Source: Pelobates cultripes
Lineage: Eukaryota > Chordata > Amphibia > Anura > Pelobatidae
NCBI GenBank assembly: GCA_933207985.1
Contig: OW240912.1
Span: 247,544,372 to 247,608,371, forward strand
DNA: 64,000 bases
Direction: 5' to 3'
This document shows positions 33,060-43,905 of this stretch, one piece after another. Made by a program: the position numbers and the translations under genes. Under the pieces are notes generated by a model. The model was given only the letters and a program-made list of their open reading frames with translations, was not told the origin of the DNA and made no database searches. Each line of letters begins with the position of its first letter. Positions within the stretch are counted from its first letter, which is position 1.

Positions 33060-33145
33060 AGTGTTTACATTAAAACACCTGACTATACTCACCAGAACAA
33101 CTACAATAAACTGTAGTTGATCTGGTGACTATAGTGTTCCTTTAA
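33060..33145. mobile_element. T2-type MITE, right arm
   Basis: The hairpin ccagaacaactaca / tgtagttgatctgg is followed by tgactatagtgttcctTTAA (33142-33145). The left arm is not identified. Confidence 0.6.
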
Positions 33146-34827
33146 TTTAGTTATCCCAAAAACATAAACATATACACAAATTGTCAGTAGAGGGCAGCAG
33201 TACTTAACTAGTAACTTCCTGCCTTTTTTACTACTTTTACTAAAAACTCAATATATGTCAACATTATATTTATACTTTTAAACTATATTTAAATACTCGC
33301 TTGGCATCTCTCAGATATGGAAAATATGTTTATTTACTAGTTGATGACTTGCTACTCACCATGTACAAAAGATTTTATGTAAGTATATAATAGTGGTTTA
33401 CACTAAGCTGCACATTCTATTTTTTCTGTAGCAAAAATTGAAGTTTTATGTGAGCCCTTTTGTTTGTAAAACCTAATGTATAAGTAGAAATTGAAATAGC
33501 TTAGAGGGGAATTGCGGGGAAAATTGAGTATTCAATTTAGTGATTGTTTGAAGAAAAGGCATTGCATTTAGTTTCTGTTCTGTTTTACAGTTGGTGTATT
33601 TATCCAGTTCAATTTGACTTTCTCGTGGTTTTCCTTAAATATATTTACTACTGATTCTGCTTTTTCACTGGCTACTTGTGATACAAAAGTAGGTGGTATT
33701 CATGATAGAATTTCTATTTATTGGAAAACTGAAATTCTCTACTGACAAACAGATCAATGACTTTGATTTGAGAACCCAATTTATTTTTCCAAACTCTGCC
33801 CAGCAGCAGTCTATAGTGGTCTATTGTTATATACGTACCTTTATTAAGCTCAAATTAATAAGAATAAAGGAGGTGAGACACAGAAAAAAAAAATGAAGTC
33901 GCTTATCCAATGATAAAATCATTTTGGAGCCATAGGAATGTCGTTTAGATTAAATGTTTACATTGTAGGGTTAAGGCGCTTCATGTAGTTTCACAGAGTT
34001 TGGAGACACACGTGTCAACTTTAAGGATTGAAATACAAATGATTGAATTCATCTTTCTTTGCAAAACTAATAGAATGATAACTATAGGGCCTTTGTTTCA
34101 AATGTCAAAATTATCTTTTATAGGCCAAAAATATTTTGGCAATTCTAGGTGTGTCCTCCTTCTGATCTGACTCTCCAGCAACAACTGTTATTTTAAAAAC
34201 TTGTAATACCTTGTTGTTATTGCCAAATATTCTACAAAATTATAATATTCCAGTCGTTTGCTAAAAATAACCGCAGATTTAAAGCACCGTGGTAGACTGA
34301 TGTGTATTGTTTAATCCATGTTTTAGTGGATCCACTCTCGATATGATTTCAGCTATATATATATACCTAATCTTTCCTTCTGGGTCATGTTATACAGCAT
34401 TTCTATACCATAGTGAGTTTTAGTCTTTTAGGGTCTCAGAGCAAATATTTTGTTATAATGATTCCATCACCTTGTGATCAGATTCAGTACAAATTACTTT
34501 GTTTGCTTACAACAAAGACTGAGCTTTAGCCCAAGTCTAGAGGACTAGACTTTGCCAAAGCAAAGATCTGATGGGGTCAAAAACATGACAAGTTAGATGT
34601 GGTAGCTATAAAAAATGTCAAGCTGAAATTTATACAAGGCTAAGGTGTTTGTTATTATATTAATGTTTTTGGAGACCGTCCCCTATTTATTAGTCTTTAT
34701 GTATATCCAATGAAAATACTAGAGCTATACACACAGGGTTATTCACTAAAGTATAGATTGGAAAAAAAAGTCAGCTATGCTTTGGTTATAAAAAAGTTTT
34801 TGGAATTAAATTGGATTTCCATACAAC
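33146..34827. other. Repeat-poor intergenic stretch
   Basis: No gene or element ends seen, except cacagggttattcactaaag near 34732, which looks like a repeat terminus without a partner. Confidence 0.45.
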
Positions 34828-34914
34828 CAGTGGTATATTTTGGATATGTGCTGCCCTAGGCATGACAAAATTCAGGCACCCACTGCCCCCATCTAAATTT
34901 ACCCAGCCCCCACC

Positions 34915-35330
34915 GGTTTAAGTCAAACACACAGTTTGACTGACAGACACTCACTGGCAGACACACATTCACTGACAGACATGCACACTCACTTACAGAT
35001 ACACACTGACTCACTCACTCACAGACATACACATTCACTCACAGACATACACATTCACTCACAGGCACAGATTGACAGAAACACACTCACACAGACACAC
35101 AGTGACAGGCATGCACACATTCACTCACAGCCACACTAACAGACACACACACACATTCACTGAACGACACACACACACACACACACACATATACCGACAC
35201 ACGCTGACAGACACACACATTCACTGACAAACACACATACACTGACAGACACACATTCACTGACAGATACACACACATACACTGACAGACACCTTGATAC
35301 TGACACACTCACACACATTCTTTCACACTT
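34915..35330. repeat. Minisatellite (CACTGACAGACACACA-like)
   Basis: Variants of cactcactgacagacacaca with unit length about 16-30 bp, rich in (CA)n. Low-complexity frames on either strand are products of the repeat. Confidence 0.87.
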
Positions 35331-35540
35331 ACAAAGTATATATACATTTTTTAAATTTTAATATTAATCCACCCAACCTCCCTACCTTTGGGAGAGCTGG
35401 GGTGGATTCCTCCCTGGGGTCCAGTGGGGCTTGCTGGGCTGGCTGGGTTTGCTGCTCCTGGGCTGGCTGGGCTGGCTGCTGCTGGGCTTGCTGCTCCTGG
35501 GCTGGTGGGTGTCGGGCAGGCAGGCGCACAATCGTGGCAG

Positions 35541-35570
35541 CGAGGGAGCTGTAATCCTTCAGCTCCCTCG
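35541..35570. repeat. Hairpin in the GC-rich part of the hAT element
   Basis: CGAGGGAGCT, then a 10-base loop, then AGCTCCCTCG: a perfect 10-bp stem. A comparable hairpin, tgagggagatc / gatctccctca, lies at 38505-38529 in another hAT element. Confidence 0.85.
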
Positions 35571-35831
35571 CGTGCCGCTTAGTGATGCCAGAGTGATGTC
35601 AAATCCCGGGTTCCGGGATCACTGCAATGCGCAGGGGAGCCGAGCAGGAAGAGCTCAGAGGACCATGCTCCCTCATGCCCCCCGCCCGCAATGAGAGCAT
35701 TTGAAAGCCTCAAGGTTGCCCTGAGGTGGCAAGCTCATAAAAGAGGCTAACAGGGCATCTGCCACAGGGCAGGAGGGTGGTGTTTTTTTTTGCCTTGTTA
35801 GCCTTGTAGGAAATACACCACTGAATACAAC

Positions 35832-36577
35832 TGACAACAATTGTTAATAACTTTTACTTTTTCCCAGTTATATTTGTTTTGTTGATTGTGGCATGCATCA
35901 AGCAATAGCAACAAATGCGACCTGTTTCAACCTATTCTTTGACATTCATATATCTATGAATAATGGGTGTTTTATGACGTGATTAATATTCATATCTGTG
36001 CGATAGATTGATTATGACGTGACTGTCATTGACAGAAGTTGCCTTTTAATCTCAGCCTCTTTTGTGGTTTATCCAGTTGTGGCAAATGTTTTGCCATTTA
36101 TGCAAAATGTTCTATCTATTTATGGCAGAAAGAGCGCTACAATATAATTGACCAAACCCAGTAGCCTCTCTTACGATTGGATGTTGTCTGACTTAGGCAT
36201 CTCAAGAATAAATCTGGTCTGGAATCAAGCTTATTGATGCTAATACGTGTCTATTATACTGCATAGCAGAAAGTCTCAAATTTTTTTATTTAGCTTTAAA
36301 TAAAACATTTACTAACATATTTAACAAAACTTTACACTTTTACAGTTATAGATCCTCCATGCACACCTTGGCAATCAGCATTATTGATATTCACTGAAAG
36401 CATGTTTTGTAAATGGGTCTGCCCAGATACATTCTTTGTATAATTTAAAATTGCACCCTGAGTGTTTAATCATTACTAGCAGGAATCAGGTATGCTAATG
36501 GACAATCTTACATCCATGGTTCAAGGTTGTCTCAAACCACTTTAACTAGGTTGGTAAACCTGTGTGGATGATCAAAG
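35832..36577. other. Intergenic stretch without recognised gene
   Basis: AT-rich DNA. No coding motif or paired element ends. Confidence 0.45.
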
Positions 36578-37059
36578 TTAAAGGGGCACTTCAGACCCCT
36601 AAAGCACTTTAGCTTGTAGCAAAGTTTTGCGTGTGACCAATTTTTTCATTTTGGAAAAAGTGCAGATTTCAAAAGAAATGCCCCCCTACCCCCCGGCTCC
36701 CCTCCCTCCTCCCCCGTGACTTTACAAGCACACAAAAGGTCCTGTTACTTTCTGGTTTGGTTTGCTCTGTAAAGCTGAACTCAACAGCCAAGCAATTGCT
36801 CAGAACACCTGCCTTACAAAGAATTCTTATTGAGCTACATTGGGAAGACTGTGATTGGACAGCCACAGAAATTCTGGGCGGGTTAGTACGGGATGATTTG
36901 CAAATGCTGCAGACAAGATATCTGCAGGTTTTGCAAGCTGTTTTTAGATATCTCCATAAAACATGCATAATTAACTGCAAGGAAGTTTTAATTTGAAGTA
37001 TGTCTACTAAACAGTGATTTGTATTTATTTTGTATTTGGGCAGTCGAGTGTCCCATTAA
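36578..37059. mobile_element. T2-like MITE
   Basis: TTAAAGGGGCACTTCAGACC at the left (TTAA 36578-36581) and gagtgtcccatTAA-type end at the right (TTAA 37056-37059). About 482 bp. The interior includes a polypyrimidine tract near 36680-36715 and no coding sequence. Confidence 0.65.
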
Positions 37060-37440
37060 AGGAACCACAGGGTAGCAGGCCTTAGCTTGGGGTTATTGCT
37101 CCTGACATTGTATGCCAGTCATCCAATCCTTCCCGTTTAACTATTGTTAGCAATTTTTGCTAAAATAACGGCTACTTTTGCATTCTACTCGCTTCATTTG
37201 TAAATATGGGGATTAATTGTATTTGGTCTTCTTTGCTATTTATACATAGAACTGCTGGAGAGTAGAAGAGGTGAAAATTTTAAAAGAAACACCCTGAGTT
37301 ATGTTGCCTTGCATGTACATTTTAATTCACCCCTAGTGACAGCATTAAAAAGTCATAGATCAGTCAGATAAGTTTGCAGTCCACAATAGGCAATTATCCA
37401 TAGCAATATTAGTAGAATTGTGAAATAACAGTTCAAACAT
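37060..37440. other. Short intergenic stretch
   Basis: Nothing recognised before the LINE relic that follows. Confidence 0.4.
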
Positions 37441-37679
37441 ATGGTTTCGCTTGGAGGAAGACTAGACAGGGGGATATAATAAAAACATTTAAATACATAG
37501 AGGAAATCAACACAGTAGAGGAAGAAAGTATATTTAAAAGACGAAAAGCTACCACAACAGGAGGACATAGTCTTAAATTAGAGGTTTAAAAATAATATCT
37601 GGAAGTATTACTTTGCTGAGAAGGTAGTCAATGCATGGAATAGCATTCCGAGTGAAGTGGTAGAGGTTAACACATTGAG

Positions 37680-38618
37680 CATAGGCGTGCACAGCCTATT
37701 GCATAAGGGTGTGCACCCTAAAGCACAAACAAACACCGTGTGTATAAATATATATATATCTATATATATATACACATACATACACACACACATACACTGC
37801 TGTGTGTTTGGGAGCTGTATGTGTGAGGGCGCTGTGTGTTTGTGTAGGGGCTGTGTGTGTGTAGACGCTGTGTGTGTGAGGGCGCTGTGTGTAAGTGCTG
37901 TGTTTGTGAGGGCGCTGTGTGTATGTAAGGGTGCTGTGTGTGTGTGTGTGTGTGTGAGGCTGTGGTTAGTGTGTGTATGTGTGTGTGTAAGGGTTCTGTG
38001 TGTGTGAGGGCACTCTGTGTGTGTGAGGGTGCTGTTAGTGTGTGTGTGTGTGTATGTGTAAGGGTGCTGTGTGTAAGAGTGCTGTGTGTGTGTGTGTGTG
38101 CGTTTGTGAGGGTGGTGTGTGTGTGCAAGGGCACTGTGTGTGTGTAAGTGTGCTATGTGTGAGGTTGCTGTGTGTGTAAGGGTGCTGTGTGTGTGTGTGT
38201 GTGTGTATGTGTGAGGGTGCTGTTAGTGTATGTGTAAGGGTGCTGTTAGTGTGTGTGTGCTGTGTGTGTAAGGATGATGTATGTGTGTGGGTGCTGTTAG
38301 TGTGTGTGCTGTTTGTGTGTGGGGGTGGGGGACCATTTAGTTAATATCCCCCCTCCCTACTTACCTTTTGTAGGGAGGAGGGACCATGCCGCTGTCACCC
38401 CTGGTGGTCCAGTGGTGAGTGAACTCTTGCGAGATTTAAGCGTTTCCGACCTCGCTAGAGCTCCCCGGGTCCTCTTCTGCCTCTCTCCCTGCTGCTGTGG
38501 GTCTGTGAGGGAGATCTTTGATCTCCCTCACCAGCCAACGGAGGGAGGCACATAGTGCGGGCTGTGGGGATTAGGGTGTGCCCAGGCACACCCGGCACAC
38601 CCGGTGTGCACGCCTATG
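37680..38618. mobile_element. hAT element with minisatellite, 939 bp
   Basis: Exact target duplication ACATTGAG at 37672-37679 and 38619-38626. The ends CATAGGCGTGCACA and TGTGCACGCCTATG are perfect inverted repeats over 14 bp. Contents: (TA)n, a TG-rich minisatellite (37795-38330), a GC-rich block, a hairpin at 38505-38529, and a gtgtgcc/ggcacacc cluster near the right end. Non-coding. Inserted in a LINE relic. Confidence 0.93.
37795..38330. repeat. TG-rich minisatellite (GTGTGTGAGGGCGCTGT-like)
   Basis: Units such as gtgtgtgagggcgctgtg and gtaagggtgctgtgtgtg, about 18-35 bp, with runs of (TG)n. The long Cys/Val or Thr/His frames across it are repeat products. Confidence 0.88.
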
Positions 38619-39059
38619 ACATTGAGGGAGATTAAGCATGCGTGGGATAGGCATAAGGCTATCCTAGATATAAGATAAGGCCAGGGACTAATGAACGTAT
38701 TTAAAAAATTGGGCAGACTACCATCACAATCTATGTTTCCATTGTTGACCTTTTCATAACAGAGATTTTCAGCATCCCTTTCCTGGTAGAGATACTAGCA
38801 CTTGGTAGGTATAGGAAAGATGGGAACACTGAGAAGTTAATACTACCTCTAGGAAAGCGAGAAGACCACTGGCATACATATAGGGGTTGCAGGGGTCGTA
38901 GTAGTCACCTGCGACCCTTTACCAGCCGCCATATTTTGCGGCCCCCGCCTGTGCGGCAAACCGCCGTTCCGCCGTTCAAGAGGTCCATTGGGTGTCCCAT
39001 GCTGTTAGGGCCACCCGATGGAGATGGATTTTCAGGGGGCCCAGGCAGCGCTGGTGCTT

Positions 39060-39600
39060 TAACAGACACTGTATGTGTCTGTGTGTATGTCTGTCTGTAA
39101 GTATGTTTGTGTCTTTGTATGTGTGTGTCTGTCTGTGTCTGTGTGTGTCTATCTGTGTGTGTCTATCTGTATGTGTGTATGTGTCTGTGTGTATGTGTGT
39201 GTGTCTGTATGTATGCGTGTATGGGTGTGTGTCTGTCTGTATGTGTGCCTGTCTGTTTATATGTATGTATGTATGTGACTTTGTATGTGTGTATGTGTAT
39301 GTATGTATGTATGTGTCTTTGTATGTGTGTGTATGTCTGTCTGTGTGTATGTATGTGTGTCTATGTGTATGTGTGTGTCTGCCTGTCTGTATGTGTCTCT
39401 GTGTGTGTGTCTATATGTAAGCATGTATCTATCTGTCTTTGTATGTATGTGTGTCTTGTGTGTGTCTGTCTGTGTGTATGTATGTGTGTATGTGTCTGTA
39501 TGTATCTGTCTGTCTGTATGTGTCTATGTGTGTGTCTCTATGTCTGTATGTATGTGTGTATGTATGTATGTATGTGTGTCTGTATGTATGTGTCTGTCTG
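39060..39600. repeat. TGTATGTGTCTG minisatellite
   Basis: About 540 bp of mixed tgta, tgtc and tgtg tetranucleotides. It generates several overlapping low-complexity Cys/Val/Tyr frames up to 203 codons, which I do not regard as genes. Confidence 0.9.
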
Positions 39601-39686
39601 GGAGGAAGGGGAGGGAAGGGAAGAGGGGGTGGAGATAGAGAGGGGAGAAGGGAGGGAGGGGATCAGTTTCACACCAGGGCCCCATG

Positions 39687-40156
39687 CAGTGGTGTATTCT
39701 GGATTTGTGCTGCCCTAGGCACGACTAACTTCGTGCACCCCCAAAATCTAAATTTGCCCCCCAAATTCATGTCAAGGCCATTTTTTTGACTGACAGACAC
39801 ATGCCCTCATTGATACATGCACTGATATACACTCGCTGACAGATACACAGTCATTGTCACACACATACAGTCATTGGCACACACTGTTTAACCAACACAC
39901 ACTTTCACTGACAGACGCACACTGACACACCCACTCACTGACAGGCACACACTCTCAGATACACACAAAATAACATACACACACTGACACACACTCACAG
40001 GCACAACCATTCTCACTCACAGACACATACTGACAGCTACACTCACTCACTCACAAGGCATTTGTCTGGGAGCTTGGTGTGGCATTTTTTGGCGCCCCCT
40101 CTGAAAGTGCCGCACTAGGCAAATGCCTTGTTTGCCTTGTGGTAAATACATCCCTG
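39687..40156. mobile_element. Nested hAT element, 470 bp
   Basis: Exact target duplication GCCCCATG at 39679-39686 and 40157-40164. Left end CAGTGGTGTATTCTGGAT, then tgtgctgccctaggca as in 34828-35823; right end 'gccttgtggtaaatacatcc' CTG. It holds a CA-rich minisatellite (39785-40050). It is a shorter member of the 34828 family, inserted into the outer hAT element. Confidence 0.93.
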
Positions 40157-40191
40157 GCCCCATGGATTGTGTGTACGCCACTGGAGAAGAC

Positions 40192-41865
40192 CATTGTCTC
40201 AGTTTAGGTTTCATAATCATCTCCCACGATCCAAAACAGCCCAGAGAGTTACCAGGTCTCTCTTACAGTACATTTTAGGTGGTAAGGAATAAAAATAGCT
40301 AAAACTATTCAGTGTTTTCCTTTTGTCAGCTTGTTAATTATTATACAGAGGCACACAGTAGTTGTGTTACCGACGTGAGCTGCTTACAGGCTTAAAATCT
40401 CCAAACTATACTCCAGTCTTGTAATACCATGTTTAGACCCTTTCATAATAAGTTTATTCAGAAGTCTAACACAACGATCTCACACAAACTATCTGTAGAG
40501 TACTGACTATACTGCAACATATTTTAAAACATCATGCTAAATCCACATTAATTAAAATCCAATAACAAAAACTGTAATAAGTACATATGCAACATAAAGC
40601 AGATCACATAGGGTGTTAATACTAGAAAAAAAATGAAATAAAAAAAGCCTGAATACCAGAGCTGCTAAAGTGGGCGACATACAGTAGGAATAAATAACCC
40701 CAGACAATAATGGCTCACAAGGCTCACAAAACTCCAGACAAATAATAGCTCACAAAATTGCCCAAAAACATCATAAACTAAACCATGTGAAATATTTCTC
40801 AAAGCTAAAGACTAGCTAAAGATCAAGACTCATGTTTCAATGTAGTAAAACCAATGGCTGTATCTAACCAGCATCCAGAGCCTGAAGCTTTTGTGGGAAT
40901 GGCAACTTTGACTTTGTATTATCGGTCTGTTTAGTGAATAAAGAAAGTTGTGTAATTGTATTTATTGTCATGCATACCACCCCACAGGCATGAAGAGAAT
41001 GTAACTAGGAAAAAAAAAATGTTTACGCATATCTACTTTATAAACTGATATCAATTATTCAAAGGCATATCTAGCTTGATGTCTTTGATAGGTACTACAG
41101 AGGATCACTTTAGACTAAGCTATGTCAGAACATTAAAACTGAGAGACAATATTCACAAACACACAGGGTAAATGAGAATATTGCAGAGTAATAGACTAAG
41201 CAGAATGCATTCAATTACATAAAGTGAATCCCCTATAAAACATAATCGTATTTACAGAGCATGTTTAACATTCACTGATTACTCTCGCTCTGACAAACTA
41301 AGACACCGAGTTGTCTAATGCAATAAAATTATTCTATAAACACTTTTAAAGCACATGGTTTTGATTTGTAATGGTGAATGGATCTTTAGGGAACACTTGA
41401 TATCACAGAAAGGTAACAAATGTATGAAACTAAGACGTAAACAATGAGTGATAAATCGCTGCTGCTCCTTGTAGTCCTAAAACTGCCAGGTTATTTCCAT
41501 TGGGGATTATGACTAATAAATTATTTATTCTCCTAAAGTGAAATTTTTTTTAAAAAAATTACAGGATAACTATTGAAAATAATGTCTTTGTGCACATACA
41601 TATTCAATATAAATGCAAAATATGTTATACATAGCATTAATAATGATTTAAAAAATATATTTTTTTTAATTTTAATACATTTTAAAACAGTACTTTATTT
41701 GCTCTACACTTTGTTTGAAACTCAAAATTTTGTTAAAGACCAGTTGTGTTTCACCTTATGAAAGATATTCTTTTGGCAGGGTACTCATCAAAATATTGTT
41801 TCTGTAACATTTTGCAGTTGTCTCATTTATTATTAAATTTACTTATACCCTTTACAATATTGCAA
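40192..41865. other. Intergenic stretch without recognised gene
   Basis: AT-rich with short homopolymer runs (near 41010 and 41550). No coding motif. Confidence 0.45.
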
Positions 41866-42189
41866 AAGCCAGCCCAATTCTGGAACAGCATTCTTTGGAC
41901 AGATGAAACTAAGATCAACTTGTACCAGAATGATGGAATGAAAAAAGTATGGAGAAGGCTTGGAATGGCACATTATCCAATGCATACCATCATCTGTAAA
42001 ACACGGTGCAGACAGTGTGGTGGCATGGGCATATATGGCTGCCAATGGCACTAGGTCAGTAGTGTTTATTGATGATGTAACAGAAAACAAAAGCATCTGG
42101 ATAAATTCTGAATTGTAAAGGAATATATTGTCTGCTCAGATTCAGACAAATTCTGAAAAATTTGATGGCGATTCATTTACAGATGGACA

Positions 42190-43454
42190 CAGGGCCAAAT
42201 TAAGAGCCCATTGGGCCTGCTACTAACAATTATGAGGGGCCTAATTACTGAATCTTATCAACAAAAAACACTAAACAGTCATACCTTCCATGTGTCATGT
42301 ATGTGGTAGAGGTGGTGCTGGAGGGAAACTCACAAGATTCAGCAACTATAGGAAAACACATACCTTATGCTAATCTCTTTCTTTCATCTTTCAAGTTCGA
42401 TAACTCCTAACAACAGGTCCGGTGAAGCAGGATGTCGGTGGGCAGCCTAAAAGGGTGGCCACTGATGCGAATCATGTCATTGGAACCGCCCACAGGGGTG
42501 GACATGCCCAAAAAGAGGACGTGTCTGCCCAAACAATTGGAAGGCGGGCCTGGCATGAATGCATGTTAGGCTGCCTGCCAATCATGCAGGCAGACCAACT
42601 AAGAGCGTACTACATAGACAGCAGCCTGAGCTTGGTGTAAATGTATGTAATGATGCACTTGCTCCATGCTTTCTAAGGACTGTCTCATAGCACTAACTTG
42701 TCCAGTCCTCTCCTTACCTTCTTACTATCAGGCAGAAGCTCCTGTTATACAGTCTGGGACAGAGAAAAGTTGTATGTAGTGAGTGTAGAAGAAAGTGAAC
42801 ATGCCACAGTGTTAGAGAGACTGAAGCAGCAAGATTATTTACATAGTACTGTTTGCTGCTGGCACCTGTACGTCCAACTCAGACTTGCAGGACTTCTCGC
42901 GGGAGGCTCCCTTTCTATGTCCCTAGTCTTCAATCATTTGAGAAGTGCCTTAAAACCCATCTCGTTAGGAAAGCTTATGGCCTCCCACACCTGTCTCTTG
43001 ATCTCTCCTGAAGGGCAGCACTCTACTCTCTCCTTCAGCTCTGCTTCACTCCCACCTTATTTAATTGCTATTTCCTGTCCTAATGTGTTTTATACCCCAC
43101 CTTCTATAGACTGTAAGCTCGTTTGAGCAGGGTCCTCTTCAACCTATTGTTACTGTAAGTTTTCTTGTAAATGTCCTATTTATAGTTAAATTCTCCCTCT
43201 CATAATCTTGTAAGCCACTACGGAATCTGTTGGCACTATATAAATGGCAATAATAATAATAGTCAGCTTTACCTTAATTAATTTCATTGTCAGCTGGCAC
43301 ACACATTTTTTTTTCCCCTACATCCTTCTTAAGTTTCCATACTTAAGTAAGAGCATGTGAAGAGTAGTAAAAAAAAACAATGGGCCTATTCCATGGGCAT
43401 TGGCCTGGGCCTGGAGCTGCAGCTCCATCAGCCCCTATGTTAATCCGGCCCTGG
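42190..43454. mobile_element. hAT element, 1265 bp, inside the Tc1 pseudogene
   Basis: Exact target duplication GATGGACA at 42182-42189 and 43455-43462. Ends CAGGGCCAAATTAAGAGCCC and (complement of right) CAGGGCCGGATTAACATAGG. It contains an L2-like LINE 3' fragment (42880-43260). No transposase frame. Confidence 0.93.
42880..43260 (+). pseudogene. L2-like LINE 3' fragment
   Basis: Contains the C-terminal coding remnant (caatcatttgagaagtgcc, 'ttaaaacccatctcgttagg'), then the shared 3' region 'actgtaagctcgtttgagca' and the tail 'actatataaatggcaataat'. Same family as 3950-5308 and 48121-48640. It lies inside the hAT element. Confidence 0.8.
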
Positions 43455-43905
43455 ATGGACAGTGACCCAAAACATACTGCAAAAGCAACCTAGGAGTTTT
43501 TGATAGCAAAGAAGTGGAATATTCTGCAATGTCAGAGTCATTCACCTGATCTCAACCCATATGAGCATGCATTTCACTTTCAAAGAAAAGATTTAAGGCA
43601 GAAAGACCCACACACAATCAACATCTAAAGACAACTGCAGTAAAGGCCTGGCAAAGCATCACAAAGGAGGAAACCAGCATTTGGCGATGTCCATCCATTA
43701 CAGACTTCGAGCAGTTATCCTGTAAAGGATTCTTGACAAAGTAATACAAATTAACATTTTAGCCATGATTGTGTTCATTTGTCCAATCACCTTTGAGCCC
43801 CAGAAATAAAGGAACTGGATATGAAAATGGTTGCGATTCCTAATTGTTTCATACAATATTTTTCTTCAACCCCTTGAATAAAACCTAAAAGTCTGCACTC
43901 TGATG

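Larger units (their letters stand above)
34828..35823. mobile_element. hAT element with minisatellite, 996 bp
   Basis: The ends CAGTGGTATAT and ATACACCACTG are inverted. The 8-bp flanks are catacaac (34820-34827) and aatacaac (35824-35831), a 7/8 match. Order inside: a short conserved leader (tgtgctgccctaggca), a CA-rich minisatellite, a CTGGGCTGG-rich block, a hairpin (35541-35570), then 'gccttgttagccttgt' before the right end. It belongs to the same family as 39687-40156. No transposase frame. Confidence 0.88.
37441..38760 (+). pseudogene. CR1/L2-type LINE C-terminal relic, interrupted by a hAT element
   Basis: The plus-strand translation gives RQGDIIKTFKYIEEIN, then TTTGGHSLKLEV, then a stop, then YFAEKVVNAWNSIPSEVVEV. 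This is the conserved C-terminal end of CR1-group LINE proteins (RGHSLKL ... VVN.WNSLP..VV). A hAT element (37680-38618) splits it. With one copy of the acattgag duplication removed, the frame continues NTLREIKHAWDRHKA. Internal stops show it is dead. Confidence 0.75.
38867..40183. mobile_element. Outer hAT element, 1317 bp, hosting a second hAT
   Basis: Exact target duplication GAGAAGAC at 38859-38866 and 40184-40191. Ends CACTGGCATACAT and (complement of the right) CAGTGGCGTACAC, with three mismatches. Inside: a GC-rich block with ccgccg words, a TGTATGTGTCTG minisatellite (39060-39600), then a nested hAT at 39687-40156. Without the nested copy the element is about 840 bp. Non-coding. Confidence 0.92.
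41866..43905 (+). pseudogene. Tc1-type (DD34E) transposase pseudogene, split by a hAT element
   Basis: The plus-strand text gives WNSILWTDETKINLYQ, with the first catalytic Asp, then VWRRLGMA, then VFIDDVT. The hAT element at 42190-43454 interrupts it. After removing that and one gatggaca, the frame continues MDSDPKHTAKAT, a stop, KKWNILQ, and SPDLNPYEHAFHF. The second Asp and the Glu are separated by 34 positions, so this is the DD34E type, distinct from the DD37E element at 5745. The DNA-binding half is missing. Stops and frameshifts show it is dead. The 3' flank to about 43905 resembles a Tc1 3' region. Confidence 0.85.

Noticed and set aside
34732..34755. Terminus 'cagggttattcactaaag' pairing with 'tttagtgaatcttccccc' at 58428
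   Set aside because: Twenty-four kilobases apart with different flanks; more likely unrelated repeat fragments.
35388..35694. Gly/Leu/Ala-rich frames resembling a structural protein
   Set aside because: They derive from a CTGGGCTGG-type repeat within a verified non-coding hAT element.
37657..38147. Cys/Val-rich frames on the plus strand and a His/Thr-rich 124-codon frame on the minus strand
   Set aside because: Low-complexity products of the TG minisatellite inside the hAT element at 37680.
39107..39718. 203-codon open frame rich in Cys and Val
   Set aside because: It is the translation of a TGTA/TGTC minisatellite, with similar open frames in the other phases, as expected for simple repeats.
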